Part shown: positions 1-9,364 of the stretch, in pieces
How positions within the stretch are numbered: the first letter of the stretch is position 1
How the letters are laid out: each line of letters begins with the position of its first letter
From: Pseudomonadota bacterium
GTDB lineage: Bacteria > Pseudomonadota > Gammaproteobacteria > Burkholderiales > Thiobacillaceae
Direction: 5' to 3'
DNA: 58,293 nucleotides
Assembly (NCBI GenBank): GCA_021847835.1
Contig: JAJZPR010000014.1
Coordinates: 1-58,293, forward strand
Position numbers and translations under genes: made by a program
Notes under the pieces: model-generated
What the model was told of the DNA's origin: nothing
What the model saw: only the letters and a program-made list of their open reading frames with translations
Database searches by the model: none

Positions 1-2548
1 CGCCCCGCTCGAAGGGTTGGAAGATGCGCTCCTTGTCCTCCTGGGCGATGCCGACGCCGCTGTCCTCCACCTCGAAACGGGCGATTTCGCGGCCGTAGGC
101 CACGCGCAGCGTGACGTGGCCGCGGTCCGTGAACTTGACGGCGTTGGCCAGCAGGTTGATGAGGATCTGTCGCAGGCGCTTGGCATCGGCATGAACGACG
201 GCAGGCAGGTTGCCGTCGGTTTCGACGCGGAAGGCCAGGCCCTTGGCTGCGGCTTCCGGCTGCACCATTTTCACCAGCTGGGCGATGAAGTCCGGCAGTG
301 CCAGCTCGCTCTGCTCGAGCTTGAGCTTGCCGGCTTCGATGCGGGCGAGGTCGAGCAACCCGTCCACCAGCTGCAGCATGTGCTCGCCGCTGCGCCGGAT
401 GACGTCCACCGCTTCCCGCCTCGGTGGCGGCAGGCTCTGGTCGCGCAGCAGGATCTGGGCGTAGCCGAGGATGCCGTTGAGCGGGGTGCGCAGTTCGTGG
501 GTCATGCCGGTGACATAGCGGGTCTTCGCGAGATTGGCCGATTCGGCCGCTTCCTTCGCGGCCTGGAGCTTGGCGTCGGTGGCGTTGTGGGCCTCGACCT
601 CGCGGGTCAGCAGCAGGGTCTGCCGGTTCGACTCCTCCTGGGCGACGCTGCGGCTTTCGTGTTCCAGCACGATCCACCAGGCGCCCACCGCCATCACCAG
701 GGTCAGAAGGGCGAAGGCCTTGAGAAAGGCGTCCGACAGTCCTTCCAGGGCAGCCGGGCCGGTCGCCAGGGACGACTCGTTGAAGTAGACCATGCCCAGG
801 ATGGCCGCCAGCAGACCGAGCAGCGGGGCGAGCACGATCAGATAATGGCCCACGCGCCGGTTCACGAAATGGGCATAACGCGTCGGCAGGAAGCGGACCA
901 GGCCCGCGTGCATCTGCTGGGCGGCCCGGGCCTCGGGCTTGCAGCGGTCGTGGCAGCGGGCGTCCAGGGTGCAGCACAGCGAGCAGATCGGGCCGGCGTA
1001 GGCCGGGCAGTGGGCCATGTCCTCGCCTTCGAACGGGTTGTCGCACAGCACGCATTGCTGCACGGCGGCGGATCGGGGACCTTCCGCCGGGCGGGCGATG
1101 TAGTAGCGGCCGCCGGTCAGCCAGGCGATCAGGGGAGCGCAGACGAACGCCGTGGCCAGGGCGACGAATGGCGAAAAGGCCTGGGGCGCGGGGCCCAGGG
1201 CACCGGCGAAGGCGCCGATGGATACCACCGCGGCGATCAGGGTCGCCCCCACGCCGACCGGATTGATGTCATAGAGATAGGCCCGCTTGAATTCGATTCC
1301 CGGCGGGCTCAGGCCGAGCGGCTTGTTGACCACCAGATCCGCCACGAGGGAACCAACCCAGGCGATGGCCAGATTGGCGTAGAGGCCCAGTACGCTTTCC
1401 AGCGCTTCGAACACGCCCAGAGCCATGACCAGTACCGCCAGCATGACGTTGAATATTACCCATACCACTCGTCCGGGATGGCTGTGAGTGAGGCGGGCAA
1501 AAAAATTCGACCAGGCTAGGGAACCCGCATAGGCGTTGGTGATGTTGATCTTGATCTGGGAGACGATGACGAAGGCCACAGTGGCCAGCAGAGCCCAGCG
1601 GGTATCGGAAAACACATAGCCAAAGCCCGCCAGATACATCTGGGTCGGTTCCAGCGCACGTTCAACGGGTATCTGCGCCTGCAGGGCAACGAAGGCAAGG
1701 AAGGCTCCGCCGAGCATCTTGAGTAGGCCGGGGACGATCCAGCCGGGGCCGGCGACCAGCACGGCGGCCCACCATTTCCAGCGGTTTTCTGCTGTCTTCT
1801 CGGGGAGGAAACGCAGGTAGTCCACCTGCTCGCCAATCTGCATGACGAGGGCGAAGGCCATGGTGGAGGCGCTGCCGAACATCAGCCAGTCGAAGCCGTC
1901 GCCGTTGTCCGACTGGCCGACCAGGGTGCTGAACTCCGCGTACAGGTCGGGCTGCTTCACCGCGATGGCCAGGTAGGGCAGCACCAGAAGCAGCGCCCAC
2001 ACGGGCTGGGTCCACAGTTGCACGCGGCTGATCAGGGTGACGCCGCGGGTGACCAGCGGAATTACCGCCAGCGAGCACAGCAGATAGGCCCAGCCCAGGG
2101 GGATGCCGAAATACAACTCCAGGGCGAGGGCCATGATGACGGCCTCCACGGCGAAGAAGATGAAGGTGAAGCTGGCGTAGATCAGGGAGGTGAGGGTGGA
2201 GCCCAGGTAGCCGAAACCGGCGCCCCGGGTCAGCAGGTCCATGTCCAGGCCGTGGCGGGCGGCATAGTAGCTGATGGGCAGACCGGTCAGGAAGATGATG
2301 GCGCTCACCGCCAGGATCGCCCACAGGGCGTTCCAGAATCCGTAGGTGAGGGCCATGGCGCCGCCGATGGCTTCCAGGGCCAGGAACGACACCGCGCCGA
2401 AGGCGGTGTTGGCCACGCGGAACACCGACCATTTGCGGAAGGCGCGCGGGGTGTAGCGCAAGGCATAGTCCTCCAGGGTCTCGTTGGCGACCCAGGTGTT
2501 GTAGTCGCGGCGGATGCTGAAAATGCGCTGTGGGGCGGTGGCGGACAT
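1..2548 (-). CDS. NCS1-family permease fused to histidine kinase (partial, runs off left edge)
   Basis: Predicted inner-membrane sensor. The first ~440 residues are hydrophobic with about 12 membrane segments and resemble NCS1 cytosine/purine/allantoin permeases. A Cys-rich stretch follows (CVLC, CSLCC and CHDRCKP at about residues 505-540), then two more membrane helices, a short coiled coil, and a HisKA box (THELRTPLNG, predicted phospho-His about residue 684). The N box (NLLANAVKFT) and G1 box (DSGVGI) come next. The frame is open to base 1, so the end of the ATPase domain and any receiver domain lie outside. The ATG at 2548 is the only in-frame start before the hydrophobic region; its ribosome site is weak. 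Transporter-kinase fusions such as CbrA and CrbS are known to signal through separate regulators. Because it is divergent from the amidase genes it probably senses an amide, urea or nucleobase (inference). Confidence 0.85.
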   Translation of the reverse strand, partial: MSATAPQRIFSIRRDYNTWVANETLEDYALRYTPRAFRKWSVFRVANTAFGAVSFLALEAIGGAMALTYGFWNALWAILAVSAIIFLTGLPISYYAARHGLDMDLLTRGAGFGYLGSTLTSLIYASFTFIFFAVEAVIMALALELYFGIPLGWAYLLCSLAVIPLVTRGVTLISRVQLWTQPVWALLLVLPYLAIAVKQPDLYAEFSTLVGQSDNGDGFDWLMFGSASTMAFALVMQIGEQVDYLRFLPEKTAENRWKWWAAVLVAGPGWIVPGLLKMLGGAFLAFVALQAQIPVERALEPTQMYLAGFGYVFSDTRWALLATVAFVIVSQIKINITNAYAGSLAWSNFFARLTHSHPGRVVWVIFNVMLAVLVMALGVFEALESVLGLYANLAIAWVGSLVADLVVNKPLGLSPPGIEFKRAYLYDINPVGVGATLIAAVVSIGAFAGALGPAPQAFSPFVALATAFVCAPLIAWLTGGRYYIARPAEGPRSAAVQQCVLCDNPFEGEDMAHCPAYAGPICSLCCTLDARCHDRCKPEARAAQQMHAGLVRFLPTRYAHFVNRRVGHYLIVLAPLLGLLAAILGMVYFNESSLATGPAALEGLSDAFLKAFALLTLVMAVGAWWIVLEHESRSVAQEESNRQTLLLTREVEAHNATDAKLQAAKEAAESANLAKTRYVTGMTHELRTPLNGILGYAQILLRDQSLPPPRREAVDVIRRSGEHMLQLVDGLLDLARIEAGKLKLEQSELALPDFIAQLVKMVQPEAAAKGLAFRVETDGNLPAVVHADAKRLRQILINLLANAVKFTDRGHVTLRVAYGREIARFEVEDSGVGIAQEDKERIFQPFERG

Positions 2549-2884
2549 GGCGCTCGGTGGGTGACACGTTTGCGGGGTATCAAGCAAGAAACATTCCCAA
2601 GAAGCATTCCCCTCATTCGACGCGCCGTGCGGCTGGGGGGCTTGCGCTTTGGGTCTGCCGCGCCAGCGTGGAGCGGCGGCTGAGGGGATGCACCGCGACG
2701 GGGCGTGACAGGAGGGGCCGCGTTTCGATTGCAGCCGATGTCGCGGCTGGCATACGACGATTTACGTATTCACGTCCGGGCGTTCTTGTCGGTAACGTAG
2801 GCCCTCCGATTTCCCGGCAACCCCGTCCTCATGGCCGAGATCCCCGGGAATCATGTTGACCGAGACGTATGAGAAAGGGCGCTT
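2549..2884. other. Intergenic region between the divergent permease-kinase and amiE
   Basis: These 336 bases hold no convincing gene. The right half carries an inverted repeat CAGCCG/CGGCTG (2732-2749), directly followed by the palindromic operator-like site and the -10-like element annotated separately. The amiE ribosome-binding stretch AAAGGG lies just before 2885. The left half, which should contain the permease-kinase promoter, shows two copies of CATTCCC (around 2593-2613) but no clear -35/-10 pair. Confidence 0.6.
2751..2798 (+). promoter_or_regulatory. Palindromic operator plus -10 element for amiE (site 1)
   Basis: CATACGACGATTTACGTATT (2751-2770) contains the inverted repeat ATACG-N8-CGTAT. 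TAACGT (2793-2798) fits a -10 box and lies 23 nt after the repeat; no -35 consensus is present. A start site near 2805 would put the palindrome centre at about -44, a usual position for a class II activator. The same 20 bases recur upstream of urtA, and a close variant lies upstream of the porin, with the same spacing. Confidence 0.65.
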
Positions 2885-3925
2885 ATGAGGCACGGTGATA
2901 TTTCCAGCAGCAACGATTCCGTCGGTGTGGCGGTCGTCAACTACAAGATGCCTCGGCTGCACACCCGTGCCGAAGTGTTGGAGAATGCGCGCAAGATCGC
3001 CGACATGGTGGTCGGCATGAAGCAGGGCCTGCCTGGCATGGATCTGGTGATCTTCCCAGAGTACAGCACCCACGGCATCATGTATGACAGCGGCGAGATG
3101 TACGAGACCGCCTCGGCCATCCCGGGGGACGAAACCGACATCTTCGCGGCGGCCTGCCGGAAGGCCAATGTCTGGGGCGTGTTCTCCCTCACTGGAGAGC
3201 GCCATGAGAAACATCCCGACAAGGCGCCTTACAACACACTTGTCCTGATGAACAACCAGGGCGAAATCGTTCAGAAATACCGCAAGATCATGCCCTGGTG
3301 CCCGATCGAGGGATGGTACCCGGGTGATCGGACCTACGTGTCGGAGGGACCCAAGGGGCTCAAGGTGAGTCTGATCATCTGCGACGACGGCAACTATCCC
3401 GAGATCTGGCGGGACTGTGCGATGAAGGGCGCCGAGCTGGTCGTTCGCTGCCAGGGCTACATGTATCCCTCCAAGGATCAGCAGGTCATGGTGGCGAAGA
3501 CCATGGCCTGGATGAATAACGTCTATGTGGCCGTCGCCAATGCCACGGGCTTCGACGGGGTGTATTCATATTTCGGCCATTCCGCCATCGTGGGCTTCGA
3601 CGGCAGGACGCTCGGCGAATGCGGAGAAGAGGATTACGGTATCCAGTATGCGGAACTGTCCGTCTCCCTGATTCGCGACGCACGAAAAAACGGCCAGTCC
3701 CAGAACCACTTGTTCAAGCTCCTGCACCGCGGCTACACCGGCAAGATCAATTCGCGAGAGGGTGACAAAGGCGTTGCAGAAATCCCGTATGAGTTCTACC
3801 AGAAATGGGTAACGAATCCGGAGGCTGCCCGCGAGCAGGTAGAAGCGCTTACACGGCCCACGGTGGGGACCGCCGAGTGCCCGATCGCGGGCATCCCCAA
3901 CGAGGCCGATGCCAAACACAGGTAG
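2885..3925 (+). CDS. amiE: Aliphatic amidase
   Basis: Cytoplasmic nitrilase-superfamily hydrolase that converts short aliphatic amides such as acetamide and propionamide to the acid plus ammonia. The 346-residue length equals that of Pseudomonas AmiE, and the protein is closely similar throughout, starting [11 protein letters not shown]. The catalytic set is at the expected places: Glu59 (FPEY), Lys134 (KYRK), Glu142 and Cys166 (ICDDGN). The start at 2885 follows AAAGGG and matches the family start. It is the first gene after palindromic site 1 and probably shares a transcript with the exported amidase 88 bp downstream. AmiF formamidases are shorter (about 334 residues) and start differently, so AmiE is preferred. 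Confidence 0.95.
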   Translation: MRHGDISSSNDSVGVAVVNYKMPRLHTRAEVLENARKIADMVVGMKQGLPGMDLVIFPEYSTHGIMYDSGEMYETASAIPGDETDIFAAACRKANVWGVFSLTGERHEKHPDKAPYNTLVLMNNQGEIVQKYRKIMPWCPIEGWYPGDRTYVSEGPKGLKVSLIICDDGNYPEIWRDCAMKGAELVVRCQGYMYPSKDQQVMVAKTMAWMNNVYVAVANATGFDGVYSYFGHSAIVGFDGRTLGECGEEDYGIQYAELSVSLIRDARKNGQSQNHLFKLLHRGYTGKINSREGDKGVAEIPYEFYQKWVTNPEAAREQVEALTRPTVGTAECPIAGIPNEADAKHR

Positions 3926-4013
3926 GTGAGGAACGCGGGATGGAAGTTTTCCTGCAGGAATGAGAATCGCATGTCGCAAGTGGCTGAACCGCTCAATAGA
4001 AAAGGGAGAGAAC

Positions 4014-5489
4014 ATGGCCAAGCACCATTGTACGGATCCATCCTGTAATCACACCCAGTGTCTCCATGTCCGGGTCGACAACCATGGCGAGGGTGTTTGC
4101 ACCACGCCGGAACGGGCTGCCGCTTCGCGGCGCAACTTTCTCAAGGGCGGCCTGCTGGCTGCCGGGGCTAGCGTTACTGGGGCAGGGCTGATCGGCTCGG
4201 CCTACGCGGCGGATGGGCCGGGCGACTCCAGGATGAAGAAGCACTATTTCATCCCGGCCAACGATAAGACGGTGCATTGGGGCTATTTCAGCAAGTCTCT
4301 CAAGCCAATGGTGGAGATCGACTCCGGCGATTTCGTCACCATCGAAACCCTGACCCACCATGCCGGCGACGACTTCGAACGCATGATCAAGGGCGATCCG
4401 GGGGCAGAGAGCGTCTACTATTGGGATAGCAAGCGCAAGGGCGTGAACCGGCGCGGCGCCGGGCCCATCGACGCCAGCCTGTTCGGGCGTGGGGCGGGGG
4501 AGGGACTGGGGGTGCACATCTGCACAGGTCCGGTGTTCGTGAGGGGAGCCGAAGAGGGCGATGTACTGGAGGTGCACATCATCGATGTCATGCCACGCCC
4601 CTGCGCCAATCCCAAATACGCCGGCAAGACCTTCGGCAGCAACGCCGCCGCGTGGTGGGGGTTCCACTACAAGGACCTGATCACAGAACCGAAGAACCGG
4701 GAGGTCATCACCATCTACGAGGTGGATGCCAATGCCGAGAAGAATTGGGCCCAAGCGGTGTACAACTTCCAGTGGACCCCACAGACCGACCCTTTTGGCG
4801 TTACCCACAAGATCATCGACTATCCCGGAGTGGTGGTAGACCACAAAAAGATCCAGGAAAACCACGACATCCTCAAGGATGTGCGCATCCCCATCCGCCC
4901 TCACTTCGGGGTGGCCGGACTGGCCCCCAAGGAGGCCGACGTGGTGGACTCCATCCCCCCCAGCTACACCGGCGGCAACATCGACAACTGGCGCATCGGC
5001 AAGGGCACCACCATGTACTATCCGGTAGCGGTGCCGGGCGCGCTGTTCTCGGTGGGCGACCCCCATGCCGCCCAAGGCGACTCCGAACTGTGCGGCACGG
5101 CCATCGAATGCTCCCTGACCGGCACCTTCCAGTTCATCCTGCACAAGAAGGCCAGCCTCAAGGGGACCACCCTGGAGAAGCTGGGCTACCCCTTGCTGGA
5201 AACCAAGGACGAGTGGGTGCTGCATGGTTTCAGTTTCGCCAACTACCTGGCCGAACTGGGCGCCAAGGCGCAATCGGAAATCTATGCCAAATCCTCCATC
5301 GATCTTGCCCTGCGTGACGCCTTCCGCAAGAGCCGCCACTTCCTCATGGAAACCAAGGGGCTGACGGAGGACGAGGCCATCTCCTTGCTGTCGGTGGCAG
5401 TGGATTTCAGCGTCACTCAGGTGGTGGACGGCAACTGGGGCGTCCATGCCATTATCAAAAAGAGCCTATTCGCAGGCGGGGCGCTGTAG
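4014..5489 (+). CDS. Tat-exported acetamidase/formamidase family protein
   Basis: FmdA/AmdA-family amide hydrolase of about 491 residues, predicted to be periplasmic. A twin-arginine signal (SRRNFLKGG, Arg39-Arg40) is followed by a hydrophobic stretch and an AYA-AD cleavage site near residue 65. The mature part has family features such as the GDPHAAQGDSE stretch. The start at 4014 is chosen because GGGAG lies just before it; an upstream in-frame ATG at 3960 has no such site. The 38 residues before the twin arginine hold four Cys (6, 11, 16, 29) and five His (4, 5, 13, 18, 24), an unusual leader that could bind metal. It lies 88 bp after amiE, so it is likely co-transcribed. Its substrate is not visible; a periplasmic role would put amide hydrolysis ahead of the ABC importer. 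Confidence 0.85.
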   Translation: MAKHHCTDPSCNHTQCLHVRVDNHGEGVCTTPERAAASRRNFLKGGLLAAGASVTGAGLIGSAYAADGPGDSRMKKHYFIPANDKTVHWGYFSKSLKPMVEIDSGDFVTIETLTHHAGDDFERMIKGDPGAESVYYWDSKRKGVNRRGAGPIDASLFGRGAGEGLGVHICTGPVFVRGAEEGDVLEVHIIDVMPRPCANPKYAGKTFGSNAAAWWGFHYKDLITEPKNREVITIYEVDANAEKNWAQAVYNFQWTPQTDPFGVTHKIIDYPGVVVDHKKIQENHDILKDVRIPIRPHFGVAGLAPKEADVVDSIPPSYTGGNIDNWRIGKGTTMYYPVAVPGALFSVGDPHAAQGDSELCGTAIECSLTGTFQFILHKKASLKGTTLEKLGYPLLETKDEWVLHGFSFANYLAELGAKAQSEIYAKSSIDLALRDAFRKSRHFLMETKGLTEDEAISLLSVAVDFSVTQVVDGNWGVHAIIKKSLFAGGAL

Positions 5490-5764
5490 GCGCCGGCAGG
5501 CAAGACCGTCATCCCCGATTTCGCGTGACGTCGGAGTCAGGCAGAAGCACTGCGCGCTCAGGGTGCGTTACGCCCCATCTAAGGGGGGAATTCTGGCAAG
5601 AGGAATTTCACCATCCACAGTATCCGTGCGAATGATGGAAGGCGCGCGCCCAGGCGGCCCACTGTTTCTAACTCCGGCGCCAAAGTGAATGGCGGGATAA
5701 GGAATGCGCTGGCGTGGCTGGATCAGGAAATTTCCATATTTTTGAGCGGGTAGCGTCGCGTCGA
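5490..5764. other. Gap between the exported amidase and the urt operon
   Basis: No gene-like frame with a ribosome site and no recognisable terminator or riboswitch can be seen in this part of the 397-bp gap. The remaining 5765-5886 holds the operator and promoter of urtA and its leader, which ends with the ribosome site TAGGAG. The lack of a terminator leaves open some read-through from the amiE transcript. Confidence 0.5.
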
Positions 5765-5811
5765 CATACGACGATTTACGTATTTTGGTCCCAATATCCC
5801 ATCGGTAAGGT
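5765..5811 (+). promoter_or_regulatory. Palindromic operator plus -10 element for the urt operon (site 2)
   Basis: CATACGACGATTTACGTATT (5765-5784) is identical over 20 bases to site 1. TAAGGT (5806-5811) is the matching -10-like box, 22 nt after the inverted repeat. The flanks of the two sites differ, so the identity looks like selection on a binding site and not a recent long duplication. The predicted leader before urtA is about 70 nt. Confidence 0.65.
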
Positions 5812-5886
5812 GAGCCTTATGCACCGGCGGTCTCGTTTTCGAACCCCCTGCAGATGTTTCCCACAACCTACCGATAGGAGTCCGTT

Positions 5887-7143
5887 ATGTCCGATTACGA
5901 CGAAGAGCAATCGAAATTTTTTGCGCGCCGCAGGGTCTTGCTGGGGTTGGCGACGATTCCCGCCCTGGCGATCCCGGGCATCAGTTGGGCGTCGGTGGCG
6001 CCCACCGCCAAGGTGAACACCACCGGGCTCGCCGTCACCGACAAGGAAGTCGTGGTCGGGCAACTGCATTCGGCCACCGGCACCATGGCCATTTCGGAAA
6101 CCGGGTCGATCCAGGCCGAGCAACTTGCCATCGACCAGATCAACGCGATGGGCGGCGTGCTGGGCCGCAAGATCCGGGTGATCAAGGAGGACGGCGCCTC
6201 CGACTGGCCGACCTTCGCCGAGAAGTCGCGCAAGCTGCTGGTCAACGATCGCGTCGCGGCGGTGTTCGGATGCTGGACGTCGGCCTCGCGCAAGGCGGTG
6301 CTGCCGGTGTTCGAAAAGGAAAACGGCATGCTCTACTACCCCACGTTCTACGAGGGCCTGGAGCAGTCGAAGAACGTGATCTACACCGGGCAGGAGGCCA
6401 CCCAGCAGATCATCTGGGGGCTCGACTGGGCCAAGCAGGAGAAGAAGGCCAAGACCTTCTTCCTCGTCGGTTCGGACTACATCTGGCCGCGCACCTCGAT
6501 GAAGATCGCGAGGAAGCACGTCGAGAACTTCCAGAAGGGTAGCATCGTCGGCGAGGAGTACTACCCGCTCGGCCACACCAACTTCAACTCGCTCATCAAC
6601 AAGATCAAGCTGAAAAAGCCGGACTGCATCTACTGCGCCGTCGTCGGCGGATCGAACGTCGCCTTCTACAAGCAGCTGAAGGCCGCCGGCATCACCGCCA
6701 AGAAGCAGTTCCTGCTGACGATCTCGGTGACCGAAGACGAAGTGCTCGGCATCGGCGGCGAGAACATCGACGGCTTCTATGCCTCGATGAAGTACTTCCA
6801 GTCGCTCAACAATCCCAACAACGCTGCCTTCGTGAAAGCGTTCAAGGCCAAATACGGACCGAACTCGGTCATTGGTGACGTGACCCAGGCGGCCTATCTC
6901 GGGCCGTGGCTGTGGAAGGCCGCGGTGGAGAAGGCCGGCAGCTTCGACGTCGACAAGATCGCCGCCGCCTCGCCCGGCATCGAGCTGAAGACCGCGCCGG
7001 AAGGCTACGTGAAGATCCACCCCAACCACCACCTGTGGAGCAAGGCACGGATCGGCATGGCGCAGCGGAACGGCCAGTTCAAGGTCGTCGCCGAGTCACC
7101 CAGCCTGATCGAGCCGAATCCTTTCCCCAAGGGCTATCAGTGA
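5887..7143 (+). CDS. urtA: Urea/short-chain amide ABC transporter, substrate-binding protein
   Basis: Periplasmic binding protein of the UrtA/FmdD group in the branched-chain amino-acid (HAAT) transporter family, 418 residues. The N-terminus has a twin-arginine-like leader (Arg14-16, then a hydrophobic stretch to about residue 37), so Tat export is likely. The mature protein begins with family-typical strands (EVVVGQLHSATGTMA) and includes the QLAIDQINAMGG motif near the ligand-binding cleft. The start at 5887 has TAGGAG before it. It opens a five-gene transporter operon that continues into fmdA and fmdB. In Methylophilus the equivalent FmdD serves short-chain amides and urea; which ligand binds here cannot be read from sequence alone. 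Confidence 0.9.
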   Translation: MSDYDEEQSKFFARRRVLLGLATIPALAIPGISWASVAPTAKVNTTGLAVTDKEVVVGQLHSATGTMAISETGSIQAEQLAIDQINAMGGVLGRKIRVIKEDGASDWPTFAEKSRKLLVNDRVAAVFGCWTSASRKAVLPVFEKENGMLYYPTFYEGLEQSKNVIYTGQEATQQIIWGLDWAKQEKKAKTFFLVGSDYIWPRTSMKIARKHVENFQKGSIVGEEYYPLGHTNFNSLINKIKLKKPDCIYCAVVGGSNVAFYKQLKAAGITAKKQFLLTISVTEDEVLGIGGENIDGFYASMKYFQSLNNPNNAAFVKAFKAKYGPNSVIGDVTQAAYLGPWLWKAAVEKAGSFDVDKIAAASPGIELKTAPEGYVKIHPNHHLWSKARIGMAQRNGQFKVVAESPSLIEPNPFPKGYQ

Positions 7144-7197
7144 GTTTCGCGCGCCGCGCCTGCGCGGCGTCGTGCGTGTCTGCAACGGGAGTGCGCC

Positions 7198-8112
7198 ATG
7201 ACGATGACCGATATTTTCAACATCACGATGATGCAGGGATTTGCGGGCCTCAGCCTGTTCTCCGTGTTGCTGCTGATGGGCCTGGGGCTGGCCATCATCT
7301 TCGGCCAGATGGGCGTCATCAACATGGCGCACGGCGAGTTCATGACCATCGGCGCCTACACGATCTTCCTGATGTCCACCGTCACCGAGCGTTACGCGCC
7401 GGGCTTCATGCAGGCGTACTTTCCGTTCGCGATCCTGCTTGCCTTCCTGTGCGCCTTCGGCGTCGGCTGGCTCGCCGAGTGGGCGCTGATCCGGCATCTG
7501 TACAAGCGCCCGCTCGACACCCTGCTCGCTACCTGGGGCCTGTCGCTGGCGATGCAGCAAATCTTCCGCTCGACTTTCGGCGCCCGTGAAGTGAGTCCGA
7601 AGCTGCCCGACTGGCTGCTTGGCTCGTGGGCGCCGGCGGAGGGTCTCGACATTCCCATCAACGGGCTGTTCGTGATGGTCGTCACGCTGCTGGTGACCGG
7701 GTTCGTCATGCTCGCGCTCTACCGCTCAAGCTGGGGACTCAAGGTTCGCGCCACGGTCGCGAACCGGGTGATGGCCAACGCCGTCGGCATCAACACCCGG
7801 CGTACCGACCGGCTGACGTTCGCCATCGGCTGCGGCATCGCCGGCATCGCCGGCGCGGCGTTCACCACCATCGGCTCGACCGGCCCGACCAGCGGCTCGC
7901 TCTACATCGTGGATGCCTTCCTCGTCGTCACCTTCGGCGGCGCGGCAAGCCTGCTCGGCACCGTCGCCTCGGCGTTCGGCATTGCGCAGACACAATCCAT
8001 CGCCGAATTCTTCCTGTCCGGCTCGATGGCCAAGGTGCTCACCCTGCTGCTGATCGTCGTCATCCTGATGATCCGGCCCCAGGGCCTGTTCGCTTCCAGG
8101 ATCCGTCGATGA
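7198..8112 (+). CDS. urtB: Urea/amide ABC transporter permease (LivH-like)
   Basis: First inner-membrane permease of the importer, 304 residues, with the LivH-family pattern of about eight membrane helices and the conserved stretch GQMGVINMAHGEFMTIGAY near residues 37-55. It matches UrtB/FmdE in length and layout. CGGGAG lies before the ATG at 7198, 54 bp after urtA. Its stop codon lies at 8110-8112, and a possible upstream start of urtC at 8109 overlaps it (ATGA), which suggests translational coupling. Confidence 0.9.
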   Translation: MTMTDIFNITMMQGFAGLSLFSVLLLMGLGLAIIFGQMGVINMAHGEFMTIGAYTIFLMSTVTERYAPGFMQAYFPFAILLAFLCAFGVGWLAEWALIRHLYKRPLDTLLATWGLSLAMQQIFRSTFGAREVSPKLPDWLLGSWAPAEGLDIPINGLFVMVVTLLVTGFVMLALYRSSWGLKVRATVANRVMANAVGINTRRTDRLTFAIGCGIAGIAGAAFTTIGSTGPTSGSLYIVDAFLVVTFGGAASLLGTVASAFGIAQTQSIAEFFLSGSMAKVLTLLLIVVILMIRPQGLFASRIRR

Positions 8113-8150
8113 CCGGCCCATCGTCAAACCGCCCCGAAATGGAGAAACCC

Positions 8151-9323
8151 ATGACGCCCATGACCTGGTTCAAACGACAGGGACTCGCCAGCTGGTTGCT
8201 GCTCGCCGTCCTGCTGCTGGTGGTTTTCCCGCTGCTGTTCGACAACTTCCGCCTCAACCTCGTCGGCAAATACCTGACCTATGCCTTCGTCGCCATCGGC
8301 CTGGTCATGCTGTGGGGCTACGGCGGCGTCCTGAGCCTTGGCCAGGGGGTGTTCTTCGGGCTGGGCGGCTACTGCATGGCGATGTTCCTCAAGCTCGAGG
8401 CGTCCGACCCGGCAAGCACCAGAATCCAGTCCACGCCCGGCATTCCGGATTTCATGGACTGGAACCAGCTCACCGCGCTGCCGGGCTGGTGGGAGCCCTT
8501 CAACCATCTGCCGTTCGCGCTGCTCGCGGTACTGCTGGTGCCGGCGCTGCTTGCCTTCGTCATCGGCTATGCCATGTTCAAGCGTCGCGTCGGAGGGGTG
8601 TATTTCGCGATCATCACCCAGGCGGTCGCCCTCATCCTGACCGTGCTCATCATCGGCCAGCAGGGCTATACCGGCGGCGTCAACGGCATCACCGACCTCA
8701 AGACCCTGCTTGGCTGGGACATCCGCACCGACAGCGCCAAGACGATCCTGTACTACGTGAACGCACTGCTGCTGCTGGCGGCGATCCTCGCCTGCCGCTG
8801 GATACAGCTGAGCAAGCTCGGCACCCTGCTGCTGGCAATGCGAGACAAGGAAGATCGGGTGCGGTTCTCCGGCTACGACGTGTCGATGTTCAAGGTCTTC
8901 GTGTTCTGCCTGTCCGCCATGCTCGCGGGCATCGGCGGCGCGCTGTTCACGCTCCAGGTCGGCTTCATGTCGCCGTCGATCGTCGGCATCGTGCCGTCGA
9001 TCGAGATGGTGATCTTCGCCGCGGTCGGGGGACGCATGTCGCTGGTCGGCGCGGTCTACGGCGCGCTGCTGGTCAATGCGGGCAAGACCTATTTTTCGGA
9101 AAGCTTTCCCGACCTGTGGCTGTTCCTGATGGCCGCGCTTTTCATCGGCGTCGTGCTCGCGTTCCCCAACGGCCTGGCCGGACTGTACGAAAGCCACGTC
9201 AAACCCAGGCTTGCAGGGCGCAAGTCGATGCGCGCGCCGAAAGCCGAAGCGCCGGTGGCCGACGTCGCGCCCGTGGCGTCGCCTGGCCCGCTGCCCGCCG
9301 GCCTCGCGCAGAAGGAAACCTGA
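8151..9323 (+). CDS. urtC: Urea/amide ABC transporter permease (LivM-like)
   Basis: Second permease of the importer, about 390 residues, with LivM/UrtC features: GYGGVLSLGQGVFFGLGGY near the N-terminus, a long periplasmic loop, and a C-terminal region ending in an Ala/Pro-rich tail. The start at 8151 is preferred because GGAG lies 6 nt upstream. ATG codons at 8109 (overlapping the urtB stop as ATGA) and 8139 are in frame and possible. FmdF is the Methylophilus counterpart. The variable tail (about the last 35 residues) has no evident function. Confidence 0.88.
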   Translation: MTPMTWFKRQGLASWLLLAVLLLVVFPLLFDNFRLNLVGKYLTYAFVAIGLVMLWGYGGVLSLGQGVFFGLGGYCMAMFLKLEASDPASTRIQSTPGIPDFMDWNQLTALPGWWEPFNHLPFALLAVLLVPALLAFVIGYAMFKRRVGGVYFAIITQAVALILTVLIIGQQGYTGGVNGITDLKTLLGWDIRTDSAKTILYYVNALLLLAAILACRWIQLSKLGTLLLAMRDKEDRVRFSGYDVSMFKVFVFCLSAMLAGIGGALFTLQVGFMSPSIVGIVPSIEMVIFAAVGGRMSLVGAVYGALLVNAGKTYFSESFPDLWLFLMAALFIGVVLAFPNGLAGLYESHVKPRLAGRKSMRAPKAEAPVADVAPVASPGPLPAGLAQKET

Positions 9324-9364
9324 TGCACCGTGCGCCAACCCTGAGCAGGCCCTAGGAGAACCTT

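Noticed and set aside
17..1519. 500-residue open frame on the plus strand
   Set aside because: It is antisense to the permease-kinase, which has recognisable HisKA and ATPase motifs. The composition (Gly/Gln/Asp/His-rich) is typical of a GC-rich shadow frame.
5490..5886. Guanidine or other riboswitch before urtA
   Set aside because: No conserved riboswitch core could be recognised; the leader after the predicted start site is only about 70 nt.
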